Of a stretch of 64,000 nt of DNA, positions 35,101 to 38,965 are shown in pieces. Where the stretch lies: the NCBI GenBank assembly GCA_911728455.2, contig OU452234.1, positions 12,938,838-13,002,837 on the forward strand. The letters run 5' to 3'. The translations under genes and the position numbers were made by a program. The stretch is from Marthasterias glacialis. Taxonomy: Eukaryota; Echinodermata; Asteroidea; Forcipulatida; Asteriidae. Position 1 is the first letter of the stretch, and the number at the start of each line of letters is the position of its first letter. The notes under the pieces were generated by a model. It worked only from the letters and a program-made list of their open reading frames with translations. It did not search any database and had not been told where the DNA came from.

Positions 35101-35285
35101 GTCTCTCTAAACCCATGGACTTCAAGTATCGTATCCCTAAACTGAATCGCAGCAGTTCGGACAAATCTCACGACCATGGCGGACAATCGACATCTGGAAG
35201 CAATTCCAGCAAATCCCACAAGAAGAAGAAGAAGAAGGATAAGCATCGTCACAAGAAACGACATGACAGAGATGATCGCGATTAG
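1780..35285 (+). CDS. TAF2: Transcription initiation factor TFIID subunit 2 (TAF2), complete, 27 coding exons
   Basis: Coding exons: 1780-1838, 2978-3032, 3542-3614, 5011-5101, 6816-6934, 7393-7490, 8650-8888, 9938-10040, 11272-11390, 12544-12757, 13868-14131, 15181-15273, 16507-16683, 17512-17621, 19234-19299, 20776-20908, 22155-22274, 22515-22655, 24196-24306, 25999-26109, 27677-27893, 28505-28679, 29536-29635, 31771-31869, 33306-33467, 33576-33768, 35101-35285. They total 3627 nt with every phase matching, giving 1208 residues (human TAF2 has 1199). The translation follows human TAF2 along its length, for example [50 protein letters not shown] and LQKNGH. TAF2 is a core TFIID subunit with an M1-aminopeptidase-like fold that works with TAF1 at the initiator and downstream promoter. 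The exon 1 ATG is chosen because its peptide aligns with the human N-terminus. Introns 1 and 3 are AT-AC; the other 24 are GT-AG. Confidence 0.97.
1839..2977 (+). other. TAF2 intron 1: AT-AC intron with major-spliceosome-like ends
   Basis: The donor reads ATAAGTATTT directly after exon 1 (codon TT_) and the acceptor reads TTTCTTAC before G-AAT-CAC-CAG. Joining them gives RPFRL-NHQILC, the same length as human RPYKL-THQVVC. A GT donor at 1843 would leave an in-frame TAA, and the AG at 2986-2987 would shift the frame. The ATAAGT donor, the long T-rich tract at 2948-2975 and the lack of a nearby U12 branch site fit the rare AT-AC introns spliced by the U2 machinery. The intron also holds one copy of a repeat found elsewhere in the window at about 2660-2830. 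Confidence 0.85.
2660..2830 (+). repeat. Dispersed repeat J (motif 'ttggtgccc.ttgaaatgttcca')
   Basis: The stretch shares the order 'cattgccttggtgcccc', 'gaaatgttccag', 'cctcattgaggtg' with copies near 6347-6440, 6598-6680, 28998-29042 and 47558-47725, and with an inverted copy at 46860-47025. No coding capacity is visible. The class is unknown. Confidence 0.6.
3191..3490 (+). repeat. tRNA-derived SINE, family A (class II tRNA-like head)
   Basis: The element opens with GTGTCGTGGCCGAGCGGTCT (an A-box region like tRNA-Leu/Ser) and has a B box GGTTCAAATCC about 65 bases later. A body with CAAGACGCTTTTGAAAAC and AGTGGGTACCTGCGAGG follows. Related copies are at 10408-10615, 10620-10987 (minus), 15637-15925 and 17821-18228. 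It lies in TAF2 intron 2. Confidence 0.8.
3633..3761. mobile_element. Small MITE with GGCCGTGTCC termini
   Basis: The element starts GGCCGTGTCCGAATGAATGG and ends TTGGGACACGGCC, giving inverted ends of about 10 bases over 129 bp. It sits 18 bases downstream of the U12 donor of TAF2 intron 3. There is no coding capacity. Confidence 0.65.
3955..4110 (+). repeat. tRNA-like SINE, family B, diverged copy
   Basis: It contains 'cagtggtctagtaatcaaga', 'catctgctgtag' and a B-box-like GGGTTCCAATCCCACCC, followed by 'gagtatacagtgcttatcaca'. It resembles the better preserved copy at 4180-4362. Confidence 0.6.
4180..4362 (+). repeat. tRNA-derived SINE, family B
   Basis: It carries 'catctgctctggaatg', B box GGGTTTGAATCCC, then 'ctcctcaggacttgtaaagc' and 'gggcaaagcc'. 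Minus-strand relatives lie at 33936-35066 (interrupted) and 36045-36230, with a partial one around 24330-24660. Confidence 0.7.
4364..4500. mobile_element. Hairpin MITE family I, copy 1
   Basis: This palindromic element of about 137 bp begins ATGGGAGTCTTTTGAACGCT and ends TAGCATACCCAAGAGTT, with AGGTGGCAGCAGAC on one arm and GTCTGCTACCACCT on the other. Copies are at 11666-11811, 18831-18978, 28858-28993 and 36482-36601, with fragments near 15020-15115 and 27597-27642. Confidence 0.75.
4760..4935. repeat. CCTCAATC/AATCCTCC short-motif repeat region
   Basis: CCTCAAT and AATCCTCC words recur every 30-50 bases, ending in AATCCTCCGGAGGATT, a perfect 16-base palindrome. A similar block lies at 7060-7130 in TAF2 intron 5. 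The class is unknown. Confidence 0.5.
5102..6815 (+). other. TAF2 intron 4, repeat content
   Basis: A region at about 5395-5460 repeats 'cagaagtcttttgacgg' three times in tandem. An open frame at 5437-5796 follows it but matches no family I know. Two repeat J copies lie at 6347-6440 and 6598-6680. No exon is missing here, because exons 4 and 5 join in frame and in alignment. Confidence 0.6.
6816..14131 (+). CDS. TAF2: TAF2 exons 5-11 (M1 aminopeptidase-like core)
   Basis: These exons encode the strand-rich N domain and the peptidase-like domain. Recognisable blocks are [13 protein letters not shown] (exon 5), [16 protein letters not shown] (6), [21 protein letters not shown] and [10 protein letters not shown] (7), [19 protein letters not shown] (8), [16 protein letters not shown] (9), [10 protein letters not shown] and SWSDLWL (10), and [10 protein letters not shown] and HLVMRLIE (11). 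The positions of the M1 motifs GAMEN and HExxH carry FATLS and AQSLAEQ, so the zinc and catalytic residues are absent, as in other TAF2 proteins. The domain is therefore structural. Splice phases run 2,1,0,0,2,0,2,0 from the exon 5 entry to the exon 11 exit. Confidence 0.95.
8177..8538. mobile_element. MITE with GGGCCCAATTTCATG termini
   Basis: The left end GGGCCCAATTTCATGACCCT matches the inverse of the right end, AGCCATGAAACTGGGCCC, over about 360 bp. It lies in TAF2 intron 6. A related terminal style is seen at 18998-19195. Confidence 0.6.
9425..9500 (+). repeat. tRNA-like repeat C, partial
   Basis: It contains a B box AGGTTCAAATCCTGC followed by 'cagtcaatttttctttgttc', matching the ends of the inverted element at 21045-21370 and the copy at 22800-22895. 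Confidence 0.5.
10206..10346 (+). repeat. 16-bp tandem repeat carrying AGGTCA hexamers
   Basis: About nine units of TTCAGAGGTCAAGCTR in one direction, with small variants (TTCAAAGGTCA, one unit two bases shorter, one AGGCCA). It lies in TAF2 intron 8, about 165 bases after exon 8. The AGGTCA word is the nuclear-receptor half-site; any function is unproven. Confidence 0.85.
10408..10615 (+). repeat. SINE family A, 5'-diverged copy
   Basis: It has 'aagcagtctagcacaccgg', a B box GGGTTTGATTCGCGG and the family body 'cttgtgtccttgagcaagac'. It ends next to an oppositely oriented family A copy. Confidence 0.6.
10620..10987 (-). repeat. SINE family A, full-length minus-strand copy
   Basis: On the minus strand it starts GGCGTGTCGTGGCCGAGCGG and has the B box GGGTTCAAATCCC. 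The body matches the other family A copies and it ends in a TTA-type microsatellite (AAT repeats at 10620-10640 on the plus strand). Confidence 0.75.
11410..11640. repeat. Dispersed repeat M fragment
   Basis: It contains 'cattgggccagtaacc' and 'ggttcggtgaaagttctgag ... gcaagacctg', echoing longer copies at 40322-40980 and a fragment at 32275-32350. Confidence 0.45.
11666..11811. mobile_element. Hairpin MITE family I, copy 2
   Basis: It begins TGGGAGACTTCGGAACGCTA and ends GTCCGCAAAAGTCTCCCA. One arm carries CTGCTGCCACCTAGTGTCC, whose complement ACACTAGGTGGCAG is close to a CTCF core. Confidence 0.75.
14190..14930 (+). repeat. Minisatellite (about 84-93 bp unit) resembling the TAF2 exon 11 3' end
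   Basis: The units run CTCATGAGGCTGATGAGCTT, AAGACTTACTTCTGAGGTGA, then a poly-C tract and an ACACAACC stretch. Unit starts (ATGAGG or a variant) fall at about 14199, 14295, 14379, 14472, 14562, 14654, 14742, 14829 and 14918. The first half matches the last coding bases of exon 11 (CGTCATGAGGCTGATTGAGC, then a GCAAGACTTGCTTCTTCAG donor boundary), so the array looks copied from the exon end. Confidence 0.85.
15181..31869 (+). CDS. TAF2: TAF2 exons 12-24 (helical repeat region)
   Basis: Exons 12-24 encode the C-terminal alpha-helical (ARM/HEAT-like) part known from TAF2 structures. Landmarks: [12 protein letters not shown] (12), [13 protein letters not shown] and [11 protein letters not shown] (13), [15 protein letters not shown] (14), [18 protein letters not shown] (15), SPVLWIRVD and [12 protein letters not shown] (16), LEKFPS (17), YFLQK (18), [13 protein letters not shown] (19), FSDNYYR (20), [18 protein letters not shown] (21), [13 protein letters not shown] (22), [16 protein letters not shown] (23) and [10 protein letters not shown] (24). 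Exon 20 must start at 25999 (after GATCAG), not at the second CAG, to keep FSDNYYR in frame. All phases match. Confidence 0.94.
15637..15925 (+). repeat. SINE family A copy
   Basis: It opens GTGTCGTGGCCGAGCGGTCT with the B box GGGTTCGAATCTC. The body has 'cttgtgtccttgagcaagac', 'ttcggatgggacgttaagct' and 'gtaaaagaaccc'. It lies in TAF2 intron 12. Confidence 0.8.
16795..17110 (+). repeat. tRNA-derived SINE, family D
   Basis: It contains 'tggcgtgtgcataaagcac' and the B box TGGTTCGATTCCCAGC, then 'gtgcgttggttctctcctgt', 'ccaactggttttcctccctc' and 'caatcc'-type text. Only one copy is seen in the window. It lies in TAF2 intron 13. Confidence 0.6.
17227..17440 (+). repeat. SINE family A 3' fragment
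   Basis: It shares 'aagagaaggggtttaccccg', 'gtgttcttggcatgg' and 'accttgtaaaacctt' with the tail half of the full copy at 17821-18228, and lacks the tRNA head. Confidence 0.6.
17766..18332. mobile_element. MITE with GGGCTCGATTTCACA termini, split by a SINE
   Basis: The left end GGGCTCGATTTCACAATGC and the right end CTTTGTGAAAATCGAGCCC are inverted matches. A complete SINE A lies inside, so the SINE inserted after the MITE. A related unsplit copy lies at about 28095-28245. Confidence 0.65.
17821..18228 (+). repeat. SINE family A, best full-length copy
   Basis: The head is GCGTGTCGTGGCCGAGCGGT and the B box GGGTTCGAGTCCC. The body has 'ttcggatgggacgtaaagcc' and 'aagagaaggggtttgccccg', and the tail 'cattataaatgtacactatt'. 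It would fold as a class II tRNA-like head but lacks a matching acceptor stem, so it is a SINE, not a tRNA gene. Confidence 0.85.
18831..18978. mobile_element. Hairpin MITE family I, copy 3
   Basis: It begins AATGGGAGACTTTGGAACAA and ends TCCTCAAAAGTCTTCCATT, with GGCGGCAGCAGAC and CTGCTGCCATCTAGTGTCC on the arms. Confidence 0.75.
18998..19195. mobile_element. Small MITE (GGCCCAATTACATAGA ends)
   Basis: Left text GGGCCCAATTACATAGAGCT pairs loosely with the right end TTCTATAGAATTTGGCC over about 200 bp. It lies in TAF2 intron 14, just before exon 15. Confidence 0.5.
19735..20235 (+). repeat. Three-unit tandem repeat (about 110 bp), third unit split by an insertion
   Basis: The phrase 'ccctcctactgt(c/g)tgacca' recurs at about 19737, 19837 and 20177, each followed by 'atatca.ccac(t)'. 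Between the second and third units lies repeat O (about 19928-20120), which also occurs at 24885-25145 with the order 'gagaaagaa.tagtcc', 'tctgtaaacctcc', 'catctgggaggttc'. Confidence 0.6.
20302..20747 (-). mobile_element. TTAA-flanked non-autonomous element F, copy 1
   Basis: The element runs AGGTCCCATGAA ... GATGGGCCCT and is flanked by TTAA on both sides (20298-20301 and 20748-20751). It is 446 bp. Other copies are at 34601-35047, 49557-50007 and 58767-59210. The TTAA flanks suggest mobilisation by a piggyBac-type transposase; no transposase is encoded. Confidence 0.85.
21045..21370. mobile_element. Foldback element with tRNA-like arms (repeat C)
   Basis: The left arm (minus-strand tRNA-like, with A-box TAGCTCAGTTGG and B-box GGTTCAAATCC) and the right arm (the same on the plus strand) form an inverted repeat of about 140 bases around a short centre. 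The acceptor stems do not pair, so these are not working tRNA genes. It lies in TAF2 intron 16. Half copies lie at 9425-9500 and 22800-22895. Confidence 0.7.
21412..21991 (+). mobile_element. TTAA-flanked element N, copy 1
   Basis: It starts after TTAA (21408-21411) and ends before TTAA (21992-21995). Its inner text, 'ttgagggtaccactggca', 'agaaaccctgacttgaca' and 'ttggatcgtccgttttgttt', matches 25374-25828. It carries a long T tract near the left end. Confidence 0.7.
22800..22895 (-). repeat. tRNA-like repeat C, single arm
   Basis: On the minus strand it reads TCTAGTTAACTCAATTGGTG with the B box AGGTTCAAACCCCGC. It is diverged from tRNA and has no matching acceptor stem. Confidence 0.5.
22997..23351 (+). 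mobile_element. TTAA-flanked element G, copy 1
   Basis: The termini AGCCCCAGCTCAACATTGGT and (reverse) AAGCCCCAGCTCAACATCGG are near-perfect inverted repeats of about 22 bases, flanked by TTAA at 22993-22996 and 23352-23355. It is 355 bp. A second copy is at 33983-34339. There is no coding capacity. Confidence 0.85.
24421..24547. mobile_element. MITE P (ATAGACCTTATGC termini), inserted in a SINE B fragment
   Basis: It begins ATAGACCTTATGCGTATGAC and ends GGATGCATAAGGTCTAT, with TGACGTCA (a CRE-like palindrome) near the left end. Relatives lie at 28716-28841, 39016-39147 and 57823-58000. SINE B-like text lies on both sides. Confidence 0.65.
25374..25828 (+). mobile_element. TTAA-flanked element N, copy 2
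   Basis: Ends are CCAGTTGCCATCGGG and CGGCGCCAACTGG, with TTAA at 25370-25373 and 25829-25832. It is 455 bp. A right-end fragment lies at 35538-35646 and a diverged copy at 55314-55943. Confidence 0.8.
26349..26487. mobile_element. Hairpin MITE (GTAAGTGATGAGG arms)
   Basis: Left arm GTTGGTAAGTGATGAGGTTT ... GGAAGTGCAGTGTAACGAATG pairs with right arm CATTCGTTTACATTGCACTTC ... CATCACTTACCGAC. The arms are about 55 bases each. It lies in TAF2 intron 20. Confidence 0.7.
28716..28841. mobile_element. MITE P, copy 2, weak left end
   Basis: It matches 24421-24547 through ATGACGTCACTGTGAGCATTT, 'ctacaacgcacgtt' and 'tttgacctcaaagacggcgg'. The left terminus is eroded. Confidence 0.6.
28858..28993. 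mobile_element. Hairpin MITE family I, copy 4
   Basis: The arms carry GGACACTAGGTGGCAGCAGA and TCTGCTGCCACCTAGCAT around a short centre. The word CACTAGGTGGCAGCAG at 28873-28888 is close to the vertebrate CTCF core. Confidence 0.75.
29060..29300 (-). pseudogene. LINE (non-LTR retrotransposon) 3' fragment
   Basis: On the minus strand one frame reads [20 protein letters not shown], then [20 protein letters not shown] and LNGATEALH. The C-x-CG ... H ... C order and the 'tMnHIv..CP' block are typical of the end of LINE reverse-transcriptase ORFs. Only this end is left; no polymerase domain is present nearby. It sits in TAF2 intron 22. Confidence 0.75.
29732..29998. mobile_element. MITE with AATAGACC / GGTCTATT-type ends
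   Basis: Left AATAGACCAATCCATTAAGC pairs with right GCTTAATGGATCAGTCTATT. It is about 267 bp, in TAF2 intron 23. A smaller relative in end style lies at 48050-48209. Confidence 0.65.
30961..30998 (+). repeat. Poly-C tract
   Basis: About 38 bases are almost pure C with one ACCG interruption. It lies in TAF2 intron 23. Confidence 0.9.
31310..31456 (+). other. Candidate in-frame cassette exon in TAF2 intron 23
   Basis: A 147-nt stop-free interval is bounded by TTCAG on the left and AGGTATGT on the right. It is phase 0 at both ends, as is the TAF2 intron that contains it. It would insert 49 lysine-rich residues (including [11 protein letters not shown] and KKEKEKK) between PIPE and FGLVLN. Human TAF2 has no such insert, and the polypyrimidine tract is weak. 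Confidence 0.3.
32625..32800 (+). repeat. tRNA-derived SINE, family E
   Basis: It contains GGTTGGTGTAGTGGTATCTG and the B box AGTTCGAATCCCACT, then 'ggttttccctgga' and 'ggggttttccctccggca'. Only one copy is seen. It lies in TAF2 intron 24. Confidence 0.6.
33306..35285 (+). CDS. TAF2: TAF2 exons 25-27 (disordered acidic then basic tail)
   Basis: Exon 25 encodes [16 protein letters not shown], then DRKRKS and an acidic SDEEDEEDS block. Exon 26 encodes [19 protein letters not shown] and [15 protein letters not shown]. Exon 27 encodes [19 protein letters not shown], ending in a Lys/His/Arg/Asp tail with [15 protein letters not shown] and a TAG stop at 35283-35285. The human tail is likewise Lys/His-rich. 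The GTCGGT donor at 33769 is required, because the nearby GTAACT would give a stop. Three psi-K-x-E words (IKEE, IKTE, VKEE) look like SUMO acceptor sites. Confidence 0.92.
33983..34339 (+). mobile_element. TTAA-flanked element G, copy 2
   Basis: Its termini match copy 1 (AGCCTCAGCTCAACATTGGT; reverse of CCAATGTTGAGCTGGGGCTT). The left flank is TTAA (33979-33982) and the right flank is TTAT. Confidence 0.8.
34601..35047 (+). mobile_element. TTAA-flanked element F, copy 2
   Basis: It runs AGGGCCCATGAAGAGG ... TTCATGGGACCT between TTAA at 34597-34600 and TTAA at 35048-35051, 447 bp. The recurring open frame at 34737-34928 is shared with other copies, which reflects shared ancestry rather than a gene. 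Confidence 0.85.
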
Positions 35286-36481
35286 GGTTAGACCCTTTCC
35301 TTACCACGGGCGACTTAGCTGTTGGACTCCTTACTGGGATATCAGAATACTCGGTTCTCAGACACTTGAACTCATACTGGCTGTTCCAAGTACTCGTACT
35401 CGTACTACTTGGCCATCCTTGATACTTGATAGTCGACTTGAAAGTACTTGACTACAACACTGGAATTGATTTACGTGAAATTTTGAACTTGTTTTGTACA
35501 CTGATGGGTGACATATTTGTTTACAAGTGTTGAAGTGACCCATAAACTGGTCCGAAATTACATAATTGCGTCTTAAGACGGCTTCCGTTTCCAGGCAGGT
35601 GAAACGTTTGCGTGTAATTCACGTCGTCTGGTGGCAACTGGATAAGAAAACTATTTTATCATAGCGTTTGCATCTCCCAATAGGCTTATTTCATTTACTG
35701 CCCGGCCCGAAATATTTGACAATGTACCATGTGGATTGCATTGTGATAAGGTCTCTGTATTTGTTATGGTCAAACACTGCTTCACATGAGTTAAAACAAA
35801 TAATTCACAAAAAGCTTTGTTAGTATTATTTTGGTTTTTACCCTACACTGATCTGTGATAAGCACTGTGTATTCCGTGCTTTCCCGAAAAGTAATATTCT
35901 TTATCCCCGATGGAATTGTTACATCCTTCTAAAAAAAATTCTCAGTGTTTGGTAAAGATTTTTGCATATGCAGAGAAACCTGGTCTGTAAAGGCAACTAC
36001 TAGGCGCTTTGATAGATGTTAATTTTGCATCGGGGATGAGAGTATAATTTGTGTGCTTTTGCCCATACATCAATGTGTATTAAGCACTGTATACTCAGTA
36101 CTTTCCCAGAGTCCTTTGTGAAAAAAACTCCCAGGCATATTCCACGGGTGGGATTCGAACCCACGATCCCCGCCATTCTAGAGCAAATGTCTTACCAACA
36201 AGACTACCGAGATTGCCCAGCAGCTAGAAGCAGTATGAATCCTATTAGGAGCGGGTACCACAACCATTATGATTTAAGAATATTATTTGTGTTTTTTTTG
36301 TTTTGTTTTTTTTTGCTCATTCGCTAGGCGCTTTTCAGGTACAATTAATTTTAGTCTCCTTTATATTATGGGAAATGTTACAGTTTTGTACCTGAATTTC
36401 AGCATGAAGTCAAGTGCAGGAAACAAAGATGTAACAGCCAATTAAGTTGTGTCCTTTTTCTCCACTTTAAAAGTTGTCAAC

Positions 36482-36601
36482 AATGGGGGACTTTTGGACG
36501 GTCCTTTTTGCACAGTTCTCACTAGTAGTGCGGGCATGCTCAGACCGTTGAAAAAAAGGACCATTGTGTCTGCTGCCGCCAGCTTCTCAAAAGTCTCCCA
36601 A
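36482..36601. mobile_element. Hairpin MITE family I, copy 5
   Basis: It begins AATGGGGGACTTTTGGACGG and ends CTGCTGCCGCCAGCTTCTCA, AAAGTCTCCCA. The arms are more diverged than in the other copies. Confidence 0.65.
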
Positions 36602-36841
36602 TGTTTGCTGAAGTCACCCTGAAATTTATATTGTGTTTTTTCCATTGAGCTGGTTACACTATGCGCCCGCAGAGTAATCCAAGCTTTTTTTGTTTCTGTA
36701 ATCATGTCATTGAATCACAAAATGGGAAAAGTCAAATAGTTTTCCAACTCTGTCAGAAATTGTACAGTGGCAAAACTAATGGTGTACGGTAGTTGTAAAT
36801 AATGATAAATATGTACATACCATTGTTAAAGTATTTGTTGA

Positions 36842-36847
36842 AATAAA
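36842..36847 (+). terminator. Candidate TAF2 polyadenylation signal
   Basis: AATAAA lies about 1.56 kb after the stop codon, with a T/G-rich stretch ('ggtgtttctttcttc') about 35 bases downstream. It is the best signal seen in this interval. Confidence 0.5.
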
Positions 36848-36865
36848 CTGATCATGTCATAAAAT

Positions 36866-38430
36866 GATGTACAAGAAACTGGTGTTTCTTTCTTCATATA
36901 CTTTGCTTGGAAATTAATGCTAGGGATGGATGTTATAAGACAGTAATAAGAAAAGGCATGTGTTAACTTCATGCATTAGTGTGATCAGTGATTTAACCCC
37001 ATCTGTATGGCCAATGAAAATTGAGTTGCTCGTCAATGCCTGTTGCGGGCAGGAGATTCTGTCGACCCCAACCCCCCTTCCCCCGGGAGATTTTGTCCCC
37101 CATCCGGCAAATTGTGTAGAAATTTTGGCTGATAGCACCCTCTTTTGGGTCAACTTCCTTCATGCCATGTTAATGTACCATATGGGGGACACACACATCA
37201 TGGGGGGTGCAAAATCCCCTGTGACACCTGCAAATTTTGGCCTTGTGTGAAAAACATCATTATTCATCACATCTTTACATTCTAAATGCATACAAAATAA
37301 CAAAAAATTCCAAAACTGTTGGACTGTAATAATTGTTTTCAGTCATGTCCCTTTTTTCAGCAAATGCGTCTGCACTATTATTTTTCCTAGATTATAGTGG
37401 GCCTACATATGTGAAACCATTTTATAAGCATCTTTAGTCTGTATTAATGTCATTTTGTATTAGCCTTTAAAAAAAAAAAAAACTAAAAAAAAACTAAAAC
37501 GGCAACATTAGCCATTTAAAAGCAGGCATGGCATGCAGTTTGACAAGTTTAAACAATAATGGATAATGAAAAATTTCCTTCCTCACTTTTCAAACACGTA
37601 TTGTCGAGAAACTAACAATAACACTTTTATTTATTATTGTTATTATTTTTTTGCATTTTAATTTGTGACACTTTAGGGCGCCCTCTATATTTGCAGCATG
37701 GCCAACATGTTGATAATAATATGGCAATGGGACGGGAGAGTAACCCGCGACAGTGTACGACCCTTCTGGTCCTTGCTCTATGCTCTATGGTACGACCCCG
37801 TGCCATTGATTAATTAATGATAGAATACGCCAACATCCCGTTATCGAATTAATTTTTCAACTCTGGTCAGTTATCTAGGGCGAATGTAAAAATATTTTCA
37901 AAGGAAACGTGAAATTACTAACGCTTTAAATGAAAGGGGGAACATATTAATTTCCCCTCAAATTAATTGCGTTTAAAGGTTGTGGGCGTCTGTACTGCAA
38001 TGGTGAGGGTGGCGAAACTTGCTACAGTTATATTTTATCATAAAATGAACAAAATTAACAGATTTCTTTTGTACCAAGGTATAATTAAAATGTTTTCGTG
38101 GAGTTATAATTAAGTTTAGAATGTCCAAAACACATAGCTCTTTTCATTTATTTTCATAGAAAGGAACGTATTTTTGACTTTTGTTTTTGACATCCCTAAA
38201 TAATTATAGTATCTTCCAACCGCGGGTGTAAAGTGCACAATCTTTTAAACCTTGTAGTTCATGTCTAGCACGCGGGCTGCACGGGCTCGGAGGTCGTCAG
38301 AGTGAAAACTCTTTGATTTGACCGATTTGTTCCGACAGAAATGTGAGTTTTTCAACTATTTTCAAACACAACTTAGGCTCAGATCTCAGTAAATACATAC
38401 TGTGCAGCCCATAGAAGTCGAAGAAATAAC
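36866..38430 (+). other. Intergenic region and presumed Tudor-gene promoter
   Basis: No exon-like frame is recognised here. It holds an A-rich tract near 37468-37500 and a GC-richer patch at about 38270-38340 with 'gcacgcgggctgcacgggct', which may mark the promoter or 5' UTR of the downstream gene. No TATA box is evident. Confidence 0.4.
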
Positions 38431-38965
38431 ATGGGCAGTATTTCGAAGCAGATTTTAGACAATATGGGCTCTAAAATTGAGGTGTACGTTACTGCAGCAT
38501 ACACCGACAAGAAGTTGGGGTTGTTTAACTTTTGGACACAACTTGACCCTCGTGGTCTGGCAGCAATAGAGGGCCAATCTGAGAAGTTTCAGTACATGGC
38601 TCAGCTCGCTGGTAGCCCATCATCACACGTTACACTCCAAGTGGGTGAACGTTGCATAGCGAAGTACCTGGAGGATGGGCGTTGGTATCGCGCTCGCATC
38701 GACAATGTCACCGGAAATGACGTCATTGCATTTTTCATTGATTACGGCAACACCGAAATCATCCCGAGAAATCTGGTGCGAACGGAGTCGTCCATCGACG
38801 GGAAGGATGTGTTCGCCCTCCCAGCGCAGGCTACCGAGTGCGTCTTAGCCGGTGTCTCGGCAGTCATGCAGCATCATCAGGTCAAAATGGGAACTCAGGG
38901 CTACGTAACGAAGATGCTGGTTGATCAGACATTTGTAGGAGAGCCACTTCAGATGACAGCTTATG
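38431..38965 (+). CDS. Multi-Tudor gene exon 1 (Tudor 1)
   Basis: It encodes MGSISKQILDNMGSKIEVYV, then ERCIAKYLEDGRWYRARI and FFIDYGNTEIIPRNLV. The donor GTAAAT at 38966 leaves phase 1 (Tyr-G). The exon cuts the SN-like half after FVGEPLQMTAY, and exon 2 resumes with GLEVRLFTQTGDSIAE, so no residues appear to be missing across the 11.4-kb intron. Confidence 0.93.

Larger units (their letters stand above)
35286..36865 (+). other. Probable TAF2 3' UTR
   Basis: No coding signal follows the TAG stop. The interval holds an element N fragment (35538-35646), a minus-strand SINE B (36045-36230) and hairpin MITE I copy 5 (36482-36601). Confidence 0.5.
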
